Positions 32,180 to 38,275 of a DNA stretch of 38,275 nt are shown here, piece after piece (the first letter of the stretch is position 1; every line of letters starts with the position of its first letter). Position numbers and translations under genes: made by a program. The notes under the pieces were generated by a model. The model was not told the DNA's origin, did no database searches, and saw only the letters and a program-made list of their open reading frames with translations. Source of the stretch: a bacterium (GTDB lineage Bacteria > Patescibacteriota > Doudnabacteria > UBA920); assembly GCA_021825655.1 (NCBI GenBank), contig JAKAGU010000008.1:1-38275 (forward strand). The letters run 5' to 3'.

Positions 32180-32779
32180 ATGAAGCGACTTTACTACTTC
32201 CGCCATTCGTCGAAAGACGGGGCAAACAACACTCTCGGCCCCAAGGGCCTGGCGCTGGCTCGAAAGGTTGGCGACTGGCTCTATGACGCCGAAGAAGAGT
32301 TGGAGTTCGATCGTGTCTTTCATGGCACACTTGTCAGGACGGCGCAGACCGCCCTGGCTTTCACCGCCGGGTACGGCGCTGTGGGCGACATCATGCCCGT
32401 GGTGCCCGAGATCGGCAACGACGCTCTCTTCTCCCAGATGGTGGACCCTTCGCAATTCCGAACACTCGCATCGGCCATGGGGAACTTCAAAGCCCTATTC
32501 CAGTGCCACGACAGCGAGGTAATCAGCTCGTGGATTGCCGAAGCCAGTCTCGCCGTCGTCAACATGTTCAGCGCAATGGAAGACGGCGAGACGGGTGTGG
32601 CTTTCGGCCACAGCCCGATGATCGAGCTGGCGCTGGCAAAGGTCCTGGGTACCACCGAGCTGCCGGAAGAGTATCTGGTGTTCGGCGACATGGAGGGCGT
32701 GGAACTTCAGCAGGAAGAAGGAGGGGCCATCGAAGCCATCCGCAAGATTTCCATGCCCGCTTCCGAACCCGCAGCCTGA
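32180..32779 (+). CDS. Histidine phosphatase superfamily protein, SixA-like
   Basis: This 199-aa protein has the histidine phosphatase signature: the strand LYYFRHS with nucleophile His9 and Arg8, the LGPKGLALARKVGDWL helix, FDRVFHGTLVRTAQTA with Arg53, and AFGHSP with the second catalytic His144. The usual RHG is RHS here. The layout (G-x-x-x-A-x-x-x-x-x-W-L, then F-D-R-V-x-x-S/G) is closest to SixA-type protein phosphohistidine phosphatases, though it is longer than E. coli SixA. The frame opens at TTG 32123, but ATG 32180, with AAGGAG 8 nt upstream, is the start. The DNA is visibly richer in G and C than that of its neighbours. It is divergent from the phosphohistidine operon, which suggests an opposing role. 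This is inference. Confidence 0.82.
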   Translation: MKRLYYFRHSSKDGANNTLGPKGLALARKVGDWLYDAEEELEFDRVFHGTLVRTAQTALAFTAGYGAVGDIMPVVPEIGNDALFSQMVDPSQFRTLASAMGNFKALFQCHDSEVISSWIAEASLAVVNMFSAMEDGETGVAFGHSPMIELALAKVLGTTELPEEYLVFGDMEGVELQQEEGGAIEAIRKISMPASEPAA

Positions 32780-32817
32780 GCTGCACAACACTAACCGTAA
32801 CTACATACTCGCAAGTT

Positions 32818-32899
32818 TCGCCAGCGCTTTTACAAGCGTGCGGCGAGAACGGGCAGAAAGACACCGACCTCCTGGTCGTTCCGTCTTCTGCCCGTTTTT
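32818..32899 (+). terminator. Hairpin and strong intrinsic terminator after the phosphatase gene
   Basis: A first hairpin pairs TCGCC/CGCTT (32818-32829) with AAGCG/GGCGA (32834-32846). The terminator proper follows: CGGGCAGAAAGAC (32850-32862) pairs with GTCTTCTGCCCG (32883-32894) with one bulge, and inner ACC/GGT pairs close the loop. Five T follow (32895-32899). The transcript should end here, before the palindrome. Confidence 0.8.
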
Positions 32900-32951
32900 C
32901 AATTTCTGAAAAAACCCGCAATATTTTTTTAATATCTGTCCAAAAGGTGTT

Positions 32952-32989
32952 TTTGTCAAACGAGTCACATATGTGACTCGTTTGACAAA
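32952..32989. repeat. Perfect 38-bp palindrome without a spacer
   Basis: TTTGTCAAACGAGTCACAT (32952-32970) is followed directly by its exact reverse complement (32971-32989). No T-tract follows on either strand, so it is not an ordinary intrinsic terminator. Each arm ends in an outward-reading TTTGACAAA, which contains a -35-like TTGACA. It lies between the convergent phosphatase and HAD genes. The rest of 32780-33023 has only the terminator hairpins and A/T-rich sequence. Confidence 0.9.
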
Positions 32990-33023
32990 TTGCATAACAT
33001 AGATTGATTTTGATTCGGGGAGT

Positions 33024-33635
33024 TTACAGGGTTGTAAGTTTTTTAAGCGCCTGCAAGAATTGGGCGAAGTTTTTATATAAGATTGTCCGGGCTCCCATTT
33101 GTTTGGGGGCTTTAAGGTTACTGGCCTGGTCGTCAAAGTATGCAATTTCAGCGGGTTTGACATTGAACCTTTTGCATAAAAACTCCATTGTTTCCCGGCT
33201 GGCTTTGGGCAGACCATATTCCCAGGTATTGATTAGGTTTTTGCCAAAAACCTTTTTTAGTTCCGGAAATTTTTTGTTAACGTCCCGGAATTGTTCACGG
33301 GTATTTTTGCTTAAAAGGGCTACCGTATAATGCTTTTTTAGTTTGGTAGCCAGTCCGAGCACCTTGGGGTTGGTTTTCATCAGGCCGTAATGTATGCGCT
33401 TAAGCTGCTCCACAGACAGGGGTAATTCCAGTTCCTGTATGGCTTTTTGCCAGGCAACTTTTTGGCTAATCTGCTTTAGCGCGGCCTGGCTAAAGTATTT
33501 TGCATATAGAATATTTTGAACAACCTGCCAGTTTTTGTGGTATTTTTTGGCTAAGTATTTGGAAGTGTTAGGGTAGCCTTCGTTTAAGCAGACGCCATAG
33601 GCATCAAGCACTATCAGTTTGATTTCGTAATTCAT
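33024..33635 (-). CDS. HAD-superfamily hydrolase
   Basis: This 203-aa protein has HAD motif I LIVLDAYGV with nucleophile Asp11, a helical cap (about 25-95), motif II VALLSKNT (Ser about 112), motif III Lys in LPKASRETMEF, and motif IV AYFDDQASN with the Asp pair. This resembles the HAD-IA group that includes epoxide-hydrolase-N and haloacid-dehalogenase-like phosphatases. The second motif I Asp, the usual general acid of phosphatases, is Tyr here (D-A-Y-G-V). Activity could therefore differ from a simple phosphatase. The substrate is unknown. The -10 box lies 7 nt before the ATG, so the mRNA is probably leaderless. Confidence 0.85.
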   Translation of the reverse strand: MNYEIKLIVLDAYGVCLNEGYPNTSKYLAKKYHKNWQVVQNILYAKYFSQAALKQISQKVAWQKAIQELELPLSVEQLKRIHYGLMKTNPKVLGLATKLKKHYTVALLSKNTREQFRDVNKKFPELKKVFGKNLINTWEYGLPKASRETMEFLCKRFNVKPAEIAYFDDQASNLKAPKQMGARTILYKNFAQFLQALKKLTTL

Positions 33636-33641
33636 GTTTTA

Positions 33642-33650
33642 ATTTTATCA
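33642..33650 (-). promoter_or_regulatory. Extended -10 promoter giving a leaderless HAD mRNA
   Basis: On the minus strand TGA TAAAAT has its -10 at 33647-33642. The usual start 7 nt downstream is 33635, the A of the ATG itself. No good -35 is seen. Confidence 0.45.
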
Positions 33651-33653
33651 CAA

Positions 33654-33682
33654 TTGACCAGATGGGGATTTTTGGGTAAAAT
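33654..33682 (+). promoter_or_regulatory. Promoter of tRNA-Ser(GCT)
   Basis: TTGACC (33654-33659), 17 nt, TAAAAT (33677-33682). Start predicted near 33689, about 6 nt before the tRNA. It is divergent from the HAD gene promoter, with the two within 12 bp. Confidence 0.7.
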
Positions 33683-33694
33683 GTTGAGGTATTT

Positions 33695-33786
33695 GGAGAG
33701 GTCGCATAGAGGCCTAGTGCGCTGGTTTGCTAAACCGGTAAGGGTCTTAAAGCCCTTCGGGGGTTCGAATCCCCCCCTCTCCGCCA
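33695..33786 (+). tRNA. tRNA-Ser (anticodon GCT)
   Basis: A class II cloverleaf. The acceptor GGAGAGG pairs with CCTCTCC, the anticodon stem CTGGT/ACCGG encloses TTGCTAA (anticodon GCT), the variable arm is AAGGG-TCTTAAAG-CCCTT, and the T-arm is GGGGG TTCGAAT CCCCC. The discriminator is G and CCA is encoded. Confidence 0.95.
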
Positions 33787-33787
33787 C

Positions 33788-33826
33788 AAAAAAGTTCATT
33801 GCCTTTTGCAGGCTATGGACTTTTTT
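33788..33826. terminator. Bidirectional terminator between tRNA-Ser and comF
   Basis: AAAAAAGTTCAT..GCC (33788-33803) pairs with GGC.ATGGACTTTTTT (33811-33826), with one G-T pair and one mismatch. Six T follow on both strands, serving the tRNA on plus and comF on minus. Confidence 0.75.
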
Positions 33827-33829
33827 GTT

Positions 33830-34549
33830 TTAATCCCTGGCAATAGTCAGGCAGGTGACTTTTTCGGCCCCGTTGCGTTTTAAGACCTTGGCGGCTTCCA
33901 GCAGGGTGGCGCCAGTGGTGGCAACGTCATCCACCAGGATAATGTGGCGCGCTTTGATGGTGGCGCCGGGCAAGAGCTGGAAAGCGTTGGCCGTGTTTTT
34001 TTGGCGCTCTTCTTTTTTCAAGTCTTTTTGGGTTTTGGTAAACTTACGGCGCTCAAGCAAATTTTCCGTACAGGTTCCAAGTTTGCCTTCCAAACTTTGG
34101 CATAAAATCTGGGCTTGGTTAAAGCCCCTCCAGCGCTGCCGCCATTTATGCAAAGGAATTGGCACCAGAGCCGTGTCCTTGTTTAGCATTAAAGGAAACT
34201 CAGTTTGCAGCCTGGGTGCAAGCATTTCGGCAAAGAGTTTGAAAATATCAGGAATAAAATAGTACTTGCCGCGGATGATCAGCTTGCTGACCAGATTATC
34301 GCGATAGTCAAAAAAAGAGATAAACTGGTCAGCCATGAGCGGGCTAAGGCATTTGGGGTGGGTGAGCCCGGCGAGGCTGGGTTTTTTGCACGCAATACAG
34401 ACCTGGTGGGTGCTTTTAAGTTTTGGCTGGCAGGCGGCACACAAAAACATCCCTTCTTTGTTGCAGGAAAAACAGGTAATAGGGAACAGGGTTTCCAAAA
34501 AAAGTTTTTTTGTATCCGCAAGCAGGGGTTTTATAAAAGATTGGTACAC
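33830..34549 (-). CDS. comF: ComF family protein
   Basis: This 239-aa protein has an N-terminal zinc ribbon with Cys pairs (CFSCNKEG, CAACQ, CIACKK, about 26-53) and a phosphoribosyltransferase-like domain with VPIPLHKWRQRWRGFNQA near 128-145 and the PRPP-binding motif ILVDDVATTGATL near 206-218. ComF proteins take part in DNA uptake during natural transformation in several bacteria; the biochemical activity is not settled. In a CPR cell it may serve nucleotide or DNA scavenging. The start is GTG at 34549, and the promoter predicts transcription starting within a base or two of it. Confidence 0.92.
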   Translation of the reverse strand: MYQSFIKPLLADTKKLFLETLFPITCFSCNKEGMFLCAACQPKLKSTHQVCIACKKPSLAGLTHPKCLSPLMADQFISFFDYRDNLVSKLIIRGKYYFIPDIFKLFAEMLAPRLQTEFPLMLNKDTALVPIPLHKWRQRWRGFNQAQILCQSLEGKLGTCTENLLERRKFTKTQKDLKKEERQKNTANAFQLLPGATIKARHIILVDDVATTGATLLEAAKVLKRNGAEKVTCLTIARD

Positions 34550-34556
34550 TTTGGTT

Positions 34557-34586
34557 TTTATAGCCTTAATATTTTTATTTTATCAA
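34557..34586 (-). promoter_or_regulatory. Promoter of comF, predicting a leaderless mRNA
   Basis: On the minus strand TTGATA (34586-34581), 18 nt, TATAAA (34562-34557). The predicted start is near 34550, adjacent to the GTG at 34549. Confidence 0.55.
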
Positions 34587-34606
34587 GAACGTGATGCAAA
34601 AGAAAA

Positions 34607-34632
34607 ACGACCACCTGCACCCGGGTGGTCGT
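34607..34632 (-). terminator. Terminator of the 104-aa unknown gene
   Basis: ACGACCACC (34607-34615) pairs with GGTGGTCGT (34624-34632). Read on the minus strand, the stem is followed by TTTTCTTTT. The 34633-34702 stretch is its 3' untranslated part, with nothing else that I recognise. Confidence 0.75.
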
Positions 34633-34702
34633 CTGCGTCCGGCCTCCTCCTGAAGGCTGACTGGTTCATGTGCATTACTAGGCTGGGTGCGGCCGACGGC
34701 GG

Positions 34703-35017
34703 TCAAGCGGTTTCGAGAGCCAGGTCGGATTGGTAGCCGACCGGAACGCCTTCGTGTCCCGCCGGGACGTGATTGATGGGTTTTGTGGTCCCGGGAAGCA
34801 GGGTGGTCCCCCAGAAGCGGAAGAAGGGGTTGCCTTCGCGCTGCTTCTGCACCGCCCGGCCGATTTCTTCGGCCGTGGGTTGGGTTCCGGCATGGTATAC
34901 CGGGATGGTGTGCGGAAAGGCCTTCCGCCGCTCATCTGGATTCATCTGCGCCACGTCTTTGGGCCTAACGGGAACGACCACCGTCTCGGTGTTATAGCCG
35001 TAGCCGTAATGGGTCAT
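34703..35017 (-). CDS. Small unknown protein
   Basis: I do not recognise this 104-aa protein. It is rich in Pro, Gly, Thr and charged residues, with a Tyr/Gly-rich start (HYGYGYN), a central helix (PTAEEIGRAVQKQREG, about 47-62) and no membrane segment, signal peptide or Cys. It is monocistronic, with its own promoter and terminator. The DNA is G/C-rich compared with neighbours, as in the histidine phosphatase gene. A strong AAGGAG lies upstream (35032-35037), but 14 nt from the ATG, which is long. Reality is supported by the complete promoter, ribosome site and terminator around it. Confidence 0.6.
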   Translation of the reverse strand: MTHYGYGYNTETVVVPVRPKDVAQMNPDERRKAFPHTIPVYHAGTQPTAEEIGRAVQKQREGNPFFRFWGTTLLPGTTKPINHVPAGHEGVPVGYQSDLALETA

Positions 35018-35046
35018 GGTGTATTGGTAGTCTCCTTATGCCTAGC

Positions 35047-35075
35047 AACTTAGCAAAACCGTTTTGTATAGTCAA
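35047..35075 (-). promoter_or_regulatory. Promoter with a 13-bp palindrome in the spacer
   Basis: On the minus strand TTGACT (35075-35070), 17 nt, TAAGTT (35052-35047; weak -10). The spacer contains the palindrome CAAAAC-C-GTTTTG (35054-35066), a good shape for a repressor or activator site. Confidence 0.45.
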
Positions 35076-35084
35076 GCGGGAAAG

Positions 35085-35116
35085 AAAAAACCGCCCGATT
35101 GAATCGGGCGGTTTTT
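35085..35116. terminator. Terminator of clpC
   Basis: AAAAAACCGCCCGATT (35085-35100) and its reverse complement AATCGGGCGGTTTTTT (35102-35117) form a near-perfect stem with a very small loop. There are T-tracts on both strands; the minus strand one ends clpC. Confidence 0.85.
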
Positions 35117-35126
35117 TGTAAGTTCG

Positions 35127-37676
35127 TTATGCCAAGACCGGGATTTTTTCCGGCTTGTGTACTGAGAATACTATTTTGCCGTTTTTTACGTCCGCGGAAA
35201 TGCGGGTGCCTTCCTTGGCCTTGCCCTGGATAATTTTTTCCGCCAACGGGTCTTCTATCTGGTCTTGGATATTTTTGCGCACAAAACGCGCGCCCTGGGC
35301 CGGGTCAAAGCTTTGTTCCGCAATGTGCTTGATTAAAGCCGGGGTAACTTTAAGCTGGACCATCTGTTCCAAAAGCCGGGTCTGGAGCTCGGAGATTTGC
35401 AGGCGGGTAATTTTTTTCAGCTCTTCCATACCCAGGGGCTTGAAGACCATTATCTTGTCGATGCGGTTTAAGAATTCCGGCCTGAATTCGGCTTTCAGCG
35501 TTTCCATGATGCCGGTTTTAATCTGCTCGTATTCTTTTTCCAGCCGCTGCTTTTCACCGATTTTTTCCTGCTTATCAGCAAATCCGATTTTGGCGGCTTG
35601 TGAGTTGAGTTCCTGCATGCCCAGGTTGGAGGTCATAATGACCACGGTATTGCGGAAAGAAACTTTTTTACCCTCTGCGTCGGTTAGCTGGCCGTCTTCC
35701 AAGATTTGTAAAAAGATATTAAAGACTTCAGGATTGGCTTTTTCAATTTCATCAAACAGGACAACCGAATAGGGCTTTCTCCTTACGGCTTCCGTCAGCT
35801 GTCCGCCCTGGCCAAAACCCACGTAGCCCGCCGGCGCGCCGATTAGCCGCGCTACATTGTGACGTTCCATAAACTCGGACATGTCCACGCGGATTAAGGC
35901 ATCCTCGTCTTCGAAAATTTCTTTGGCCAGTACCTTGGCGGTTTCGGTTTTGCCTACGCCCGTCGGCCCCAAAAAGATAAACGAACCCAAGGGGCGCTTG
36001 GGGTTGGAAATGCCGGCCCGGGAACGGCGCACGGATTTGGCTACTTCTTCCACGGCTTCGTCCTGGCCGATAATCTTGGCCTTCAAAACATTTTCCAGGT
36101 TGGAGAGTTTGGAAATGTCGCTCTTGGCCAGTTTGGCAAGGGGGATTTTGGTCATCATAGATACGGTATGGGCAATATCCTCGGAAGTAATGGTATGGCT
36201 GGGCTGCTGGCCTTCCGTGGCCAGGCTCTTGGAGAGTTCGCCTTTTTGCTTGAGCAGCTTTTCTTCCTGCGCCCGCAGGTGCAAGGCCGTGGTAAAGTCC
36301 TGGCTTAAGACGGCTTTGGTTTTTTCTTCCTCCAAGGCTAACAAGTCAGCTTCGATTTTTTTAGTGGCCCGGAGCAGCTTGGACGAAGAATTGATGCTGC
36401 GGAGGAAAGCCGCGGTTTCGTCAATCAGGTCCACGGCTTTGTCGGGCAGGTAGCGGTCCTGGATGTAGCGGGCGGACAAATCCACCGCCGCCTTTACTGC
36501 TTCGTCGGAAATTTTTACGTTGTGGTGCTTTTCGTAGTTGGGTCTCAGGCCTTTGAGGATTTCCACGGTTTCTTCCTTGCTAGGTTCGTCTACGAGCACC
36601 GGCTGGAAGCGGCGCTCTAAGGCCGCATCTTTTTCAATGTGCTGTTTGTACTCGGAGAGGGTAGTGGCGCCGATGGCGTGGAGTTCGCCGCGGGCGAGGG
36701 CGGGTTTTAGAATATTGGCCGCATCCAATGAGCCCGTGGTGGCGCCGGCGCCGACCATGGTGTGGAGCTCGTCAATAAACAGAATGACGTTTTTGTCGTT
36801 TTTGACTTCATCGATAATTTGTTTTAGGCGGTTTTCGAATTCGCCGCGGAACATACTGCCCGCGACTATCAGCGCCATGTCTAAAGACAGGATTTTTTTA
36901 TCGAGCAGGGAATCGGGGACTTCGCGCTTGGAAATAGCCAGGGCCAGACCCTCTACGATGGCCGTCTTGCCCACGCCCGCCTCGCCAATCAGCACGGGGT
37001 TGTTCTTGGTGCGCCGGTTGAGGATGGAGATTACGCGTTCGATTTCGTTCTTGCGGCCGATGACGGGGTCAATCAGCCCCTGACCCGCTTTTTTGGTAAG
37101 GTCAGTGGTAAAGTATTCGAGGACGTTGCCTTTTTTTCCTTCCATGGGCTTGCCCGAAGGCGTCTGGCCGGGGCCGGGCAAATTCATGCCCCCCTGGTCC
37201 ATGGATGGCATTTCCGGAAACTTGGAAATGTTTTCGAACACGTTCATTAGGTTGTTTTCCAGTTCGGCAATATCAATTCCAAGCTTGGACAAAATAACCT
37301 TGGCTTTGTTTTGTTGGGCGCTGATTATGCCGTACAAAAAATGCTCCGTGCCAATAAATTGATACCCGAACTGGCTGGCAATAATGGCGGATTTTTCGAT
37401 TGCACTTTTTAAGCCCTCAGAGAGCACTGGTTTCCAGACCGCTACGCTGTTGTTGGAATTGACGAAGATTAGCTCCTGCTTGATAATTTCCGGGGTGAGT
37501 TTGGTTTTGGTGAGGATTTCCGCGGCAAAGGAGCTTTTTTCGGAAATTACCCCATAGAGCAGATGTTCTGTGCCAATATGGTCGTGTTTAAGTTCTTCGG
37601 AAACCATTTGCGCCAAAATAAGCGCGTTTTTTGCGCGGGAGGAAAGCCGTTCCAAAATGTATGTAAAGTTTGTCAT
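35127..37676 (-). CDS. clpC: ClpC-type AAA+ unfoldase (Clp ATPase)
   Basis: This 849-aa protein unfolds substrate proteins and feeds them to the ClpP peptidase. Two Clp_N repeats lie in residues 1-150 ([25 protein letters not shown]-like segments). AAA1 has Walker A GEAGVGKT near 231-238 and FIDELH near 297-302. A UVR-like coiled segment follows at about 430-465 ([15 protein letters not shown]), typical of ClpC rather than ClpA. AAA2 has GPTGVGKT near 570-577 and [15 protein letters not shown] loop near 693-698 carries the IGF tripeptide that docks ClpP. All catalytic motifs are intact. No clpP lies in this window. A Gly/Pro/Met-rich linker (about 155-185) separates the N domain from AAA1. 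Confidence 0.95.
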   Translation of the reverse strand: MTNFTYILERLSSRAKNALILAQMVSEELKHDHIGTEHLLYGVISEKSSFAAEILTKTKLTPEIIKQELIFVNSNNSVAVWKPVLSEGLKSAIEKSAIIASQFGYQFIGTEHFLYGIISAQQNKAKVILSKLGIDIAELENNLMNVFENISKFPEMPSMDQGGMNLPGPGQTPSGKPMEGKKGNVLEYFTTDLTKKAGQGLIDPVIGRKNEIERVISILNRRTKNNPVLIGEAGVGKTAIVEGLALAISKREVPDSLLDKKILSLDMALIVAGSMFRGEFENRLKQIIDEVKNDKNVILFIDELHTMVGAGATTGSLDAANILKPALARGELHAIGATTLSEYKQHIEKDAALERRFQPVLVDEPSKEETVEILKGLRPNYEKHHNVKISDEAVKAAVDLSARYIQDRYLPDKAVDLIDETAAFLRSINSSSKLLRATKKIEADLLALEEEKTKAVLSQDFTTALHLRAQEEKLLKQKGELSKSLATEGQQPSHTITSEDIAHTVSMMTKIPLAKLAKSDISKLSNLENVLKAKIIGQDEAVEEVAKSVRRSRAGISNPKRPLGSFIFLGPTGVGKTETAKVLAKEIFEDEDALIRVDMSEFMERHNVARLIGAPAGYVGFGQGGQLTEAVRRKPYSVVLFDEIEKANPEVFNIFLQILEDGQLTDAEGKKVSFRNTVVIMTSNLGMQELNSQAAKIGFADKQEKIGEKQRLEKEYEQIKTGIMETLKAEFRPEFLNRIDKIMVFKPLGMEELKKITRLQISELQTRLLEQMVQLKVTPALIKHIAEQSFDPAQGARFVRKNIQDQIEDPLAEKIIQGKAKEGTRISADVKNGKIVFSVHKPEKIPVLA

Positions 37677-37728
37677 CTTATATCTTTATACGCTGCTAAG
37701 TGGTAAAATATAACAAGAATACATATAT

Positions 37729-37737
37729 AGTATAACA
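37729..37737 (-). promoter_or_regulatory. Probable clpC promoter
   Basis: On the minus strand TGT TATACT is an extended -10, with TATACT at 37734-37729. It gives a start near 37722 and a leader of about 46 nt. An alternative is TTGACT (37766-37761), 16 nt, TACACT (37744-37739). The 100-bp gap to recX also holds three CTGCTA/TAGCAG repeats (37693-37698, 37743-37748, 37771-37776). Confidence 0.4.
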
Positions 37738-37776
37738 TAGTGTAGCAGAATTATCACTCAAGTCAATAGACTGCTA

Positions 37777-38226
37777 ATGCAATTCAAAGTTCAGAAAACC
37801 GACCCTTTCGAAAAAGCCTACAGTTACGGGGTTTATCTTTTGGGTATCAAACTCCGGACTACGGGCGAGCTCCGAAACCGGATGCGGCAAAAAGGTTTTG
37901 CGCCCGAACTGGTGGAGCAGGTGGTGCAGAAGCTGCTGGACTTGAAGTATTTAAACGACGAGTCCTATGCTGCCGTGTATTTGGAAAACTTGAAAAAGTA
38001 CAAGCACTTCGGTTTTTATGGGATTAAAAAAAAGCTCCAGGAAAAGCATTTGCCCAACGAGCTGGTTGAGGAAGCGCTGAGACAGGGTTTAGACGAAGCT
38101 ACGGAGATAAAACTGGCAAAGATTTTTTTAGCCAAGCAAAAAAGCGGCATAGAAAGGCAAAGATTGGCCAGCCGGCTGGCCAGCCGGGGTTTTAGGGCAA
38201 GTGTAATTGCCCAAGTCTTAAGGTGA
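37777..38226 (+). CDS. recX: RecX family regulatory protein
   Basis: This 149-aa, helical, basic protein is built from three-helix repeats. The RecX pattern is clear: AYSYGVYLLGIKLRTTGELRNRM-type first repeat with R-x-x-x-E-L-x-x-x-[ML], then KGF.P.LVE.VVQKL..LKYLNDE.YA..Y, then K..FG..GIKKKL..K.L...LVEEAL. RecX binds RecA filaments and limits their extension. recA is not in the window, but radA and recG are. ATG at 37777 has no Shine-Dalgarno site and lies directly after a CTGCTA repeat. It is divergent from clpC. Confidence 0.9.
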   Translation: MQFKVQKTDPFEKAYSYGVYLLGIKLRTTGELRNRMRQKGFAPELVEQVVQKLLDLKYLNDESYAAVYLENLKKYKHFGFYGIKKKLQEKHLPNELVEEALRQGLDEATEIKLAKIFLAKQKSGIERQRLASRLASRGFRASVIAQVLR

Positions 38227-38231
38227 ACTGA

Positions 38232-38267
38232 AAAAATACCCGCCTTTCGCGAAAGGCGGGTATTTTT
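38232..38267. terminator. Perfect-stem terminator after recX
   Basis: AAAAATACCCGCCTTTCG (38232-38249) is followed by its exact reverse complement (38250-38267), ending in TTTTT. The stem is 18 bp without a formal loop and works on either strand. Confidence 0.85.
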
Positions 38268-38275
38268 ATAAATTC

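Noticed and set aside
35881-36453. 190-aa plus-strand ORF within clpC
   Set aside because: Antisense shadow of a conserved gene. Its Ser/Arg-rich composition reflects the complementary codons.

Overview
The window looks like a chromosomal segment from a Candidate Phyla Radiation (Patescibacteria) bacterium. The reasons are the PrgI / TraC-like / VirB4 secretion locus with very large Ala/Pro/Gln-rich partner proteins, an ECF sigma factor paired with a DUF5667-type membrane protein, near-absence of Shine-Dalgarno sites, TTG/GTG starts, and several promoters that sit directly on the start codon. TGA is used as a stop (for example in ATGA start/stop overlaps), so this is not one of the CPR lineages that read TGA as Gly. 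I cannot name the lineage more precisely.

Layout. (1) 136-14183 (+): a type IV secretion-like locus. It holds a VirB6/TrbL-like membrane protein, two unrecognised proteins, PrgI, a TraC-like VirB4 N-domain, the VirB4 ATPase, a 1124-aa membrane protein ending in a lysozyme/SLT-like domain, a small anchored protein and an anchored beta-propeller-like protein. (2) 14266-19822: radA (+), convergent with a TraR/DksA-type zinc finger gene (-). Then comes a minus-strand unit made of tRNA-Ser(TGA), a two-TM protein, tRNA-Arg(CCG), recG and a possible papain-fold protein. (3) 20006-21581 (-): DUF5667 protein and ECF sigma factor. (4) 21681-31900 (-): the most unusual region, a tight eight-gene operon. 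Six paralogues of 476-528 aa each have a C-terminal swivelling phosphohistidine domain. They are followed by one free phosphohistidine domain (104 aa) and one free ATP-grasp PEP-synthase-type domain (312 aa). (5) 31926-33023: back-to-back promoters, a structured leader, a SixA-like histidine phosphatase, strong hairpins and a perfect 38-bp palindrome. (6) 33024-38275: HAD hydrolase, tRNA-Ser(GCT), comF, a small unknown gene, clpC and recX.

How it may work together (inference). The eight-gene operon resembles a rifampin-phosphotransferase-like enzyme taken apart. One ATP-binding domain could charge seven His domains, and six different helical domains could each receive or direct the phosphate. 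The PEP/pyruvate-binding TIM barrel of true PEP synthase is absent. A divergently transcribed histidine phosphatase could oppose it. The DNA for the His domains shows a 42-nt exact match between two paralogues whose N-terminal parts have diverged strongly, which suggests gene conversion. The secretion locus would assemble an envelope-spanning channel with its own wall hydrolase; whether it moves DNA, protein or forms a pilus cannot be read from the sequence.
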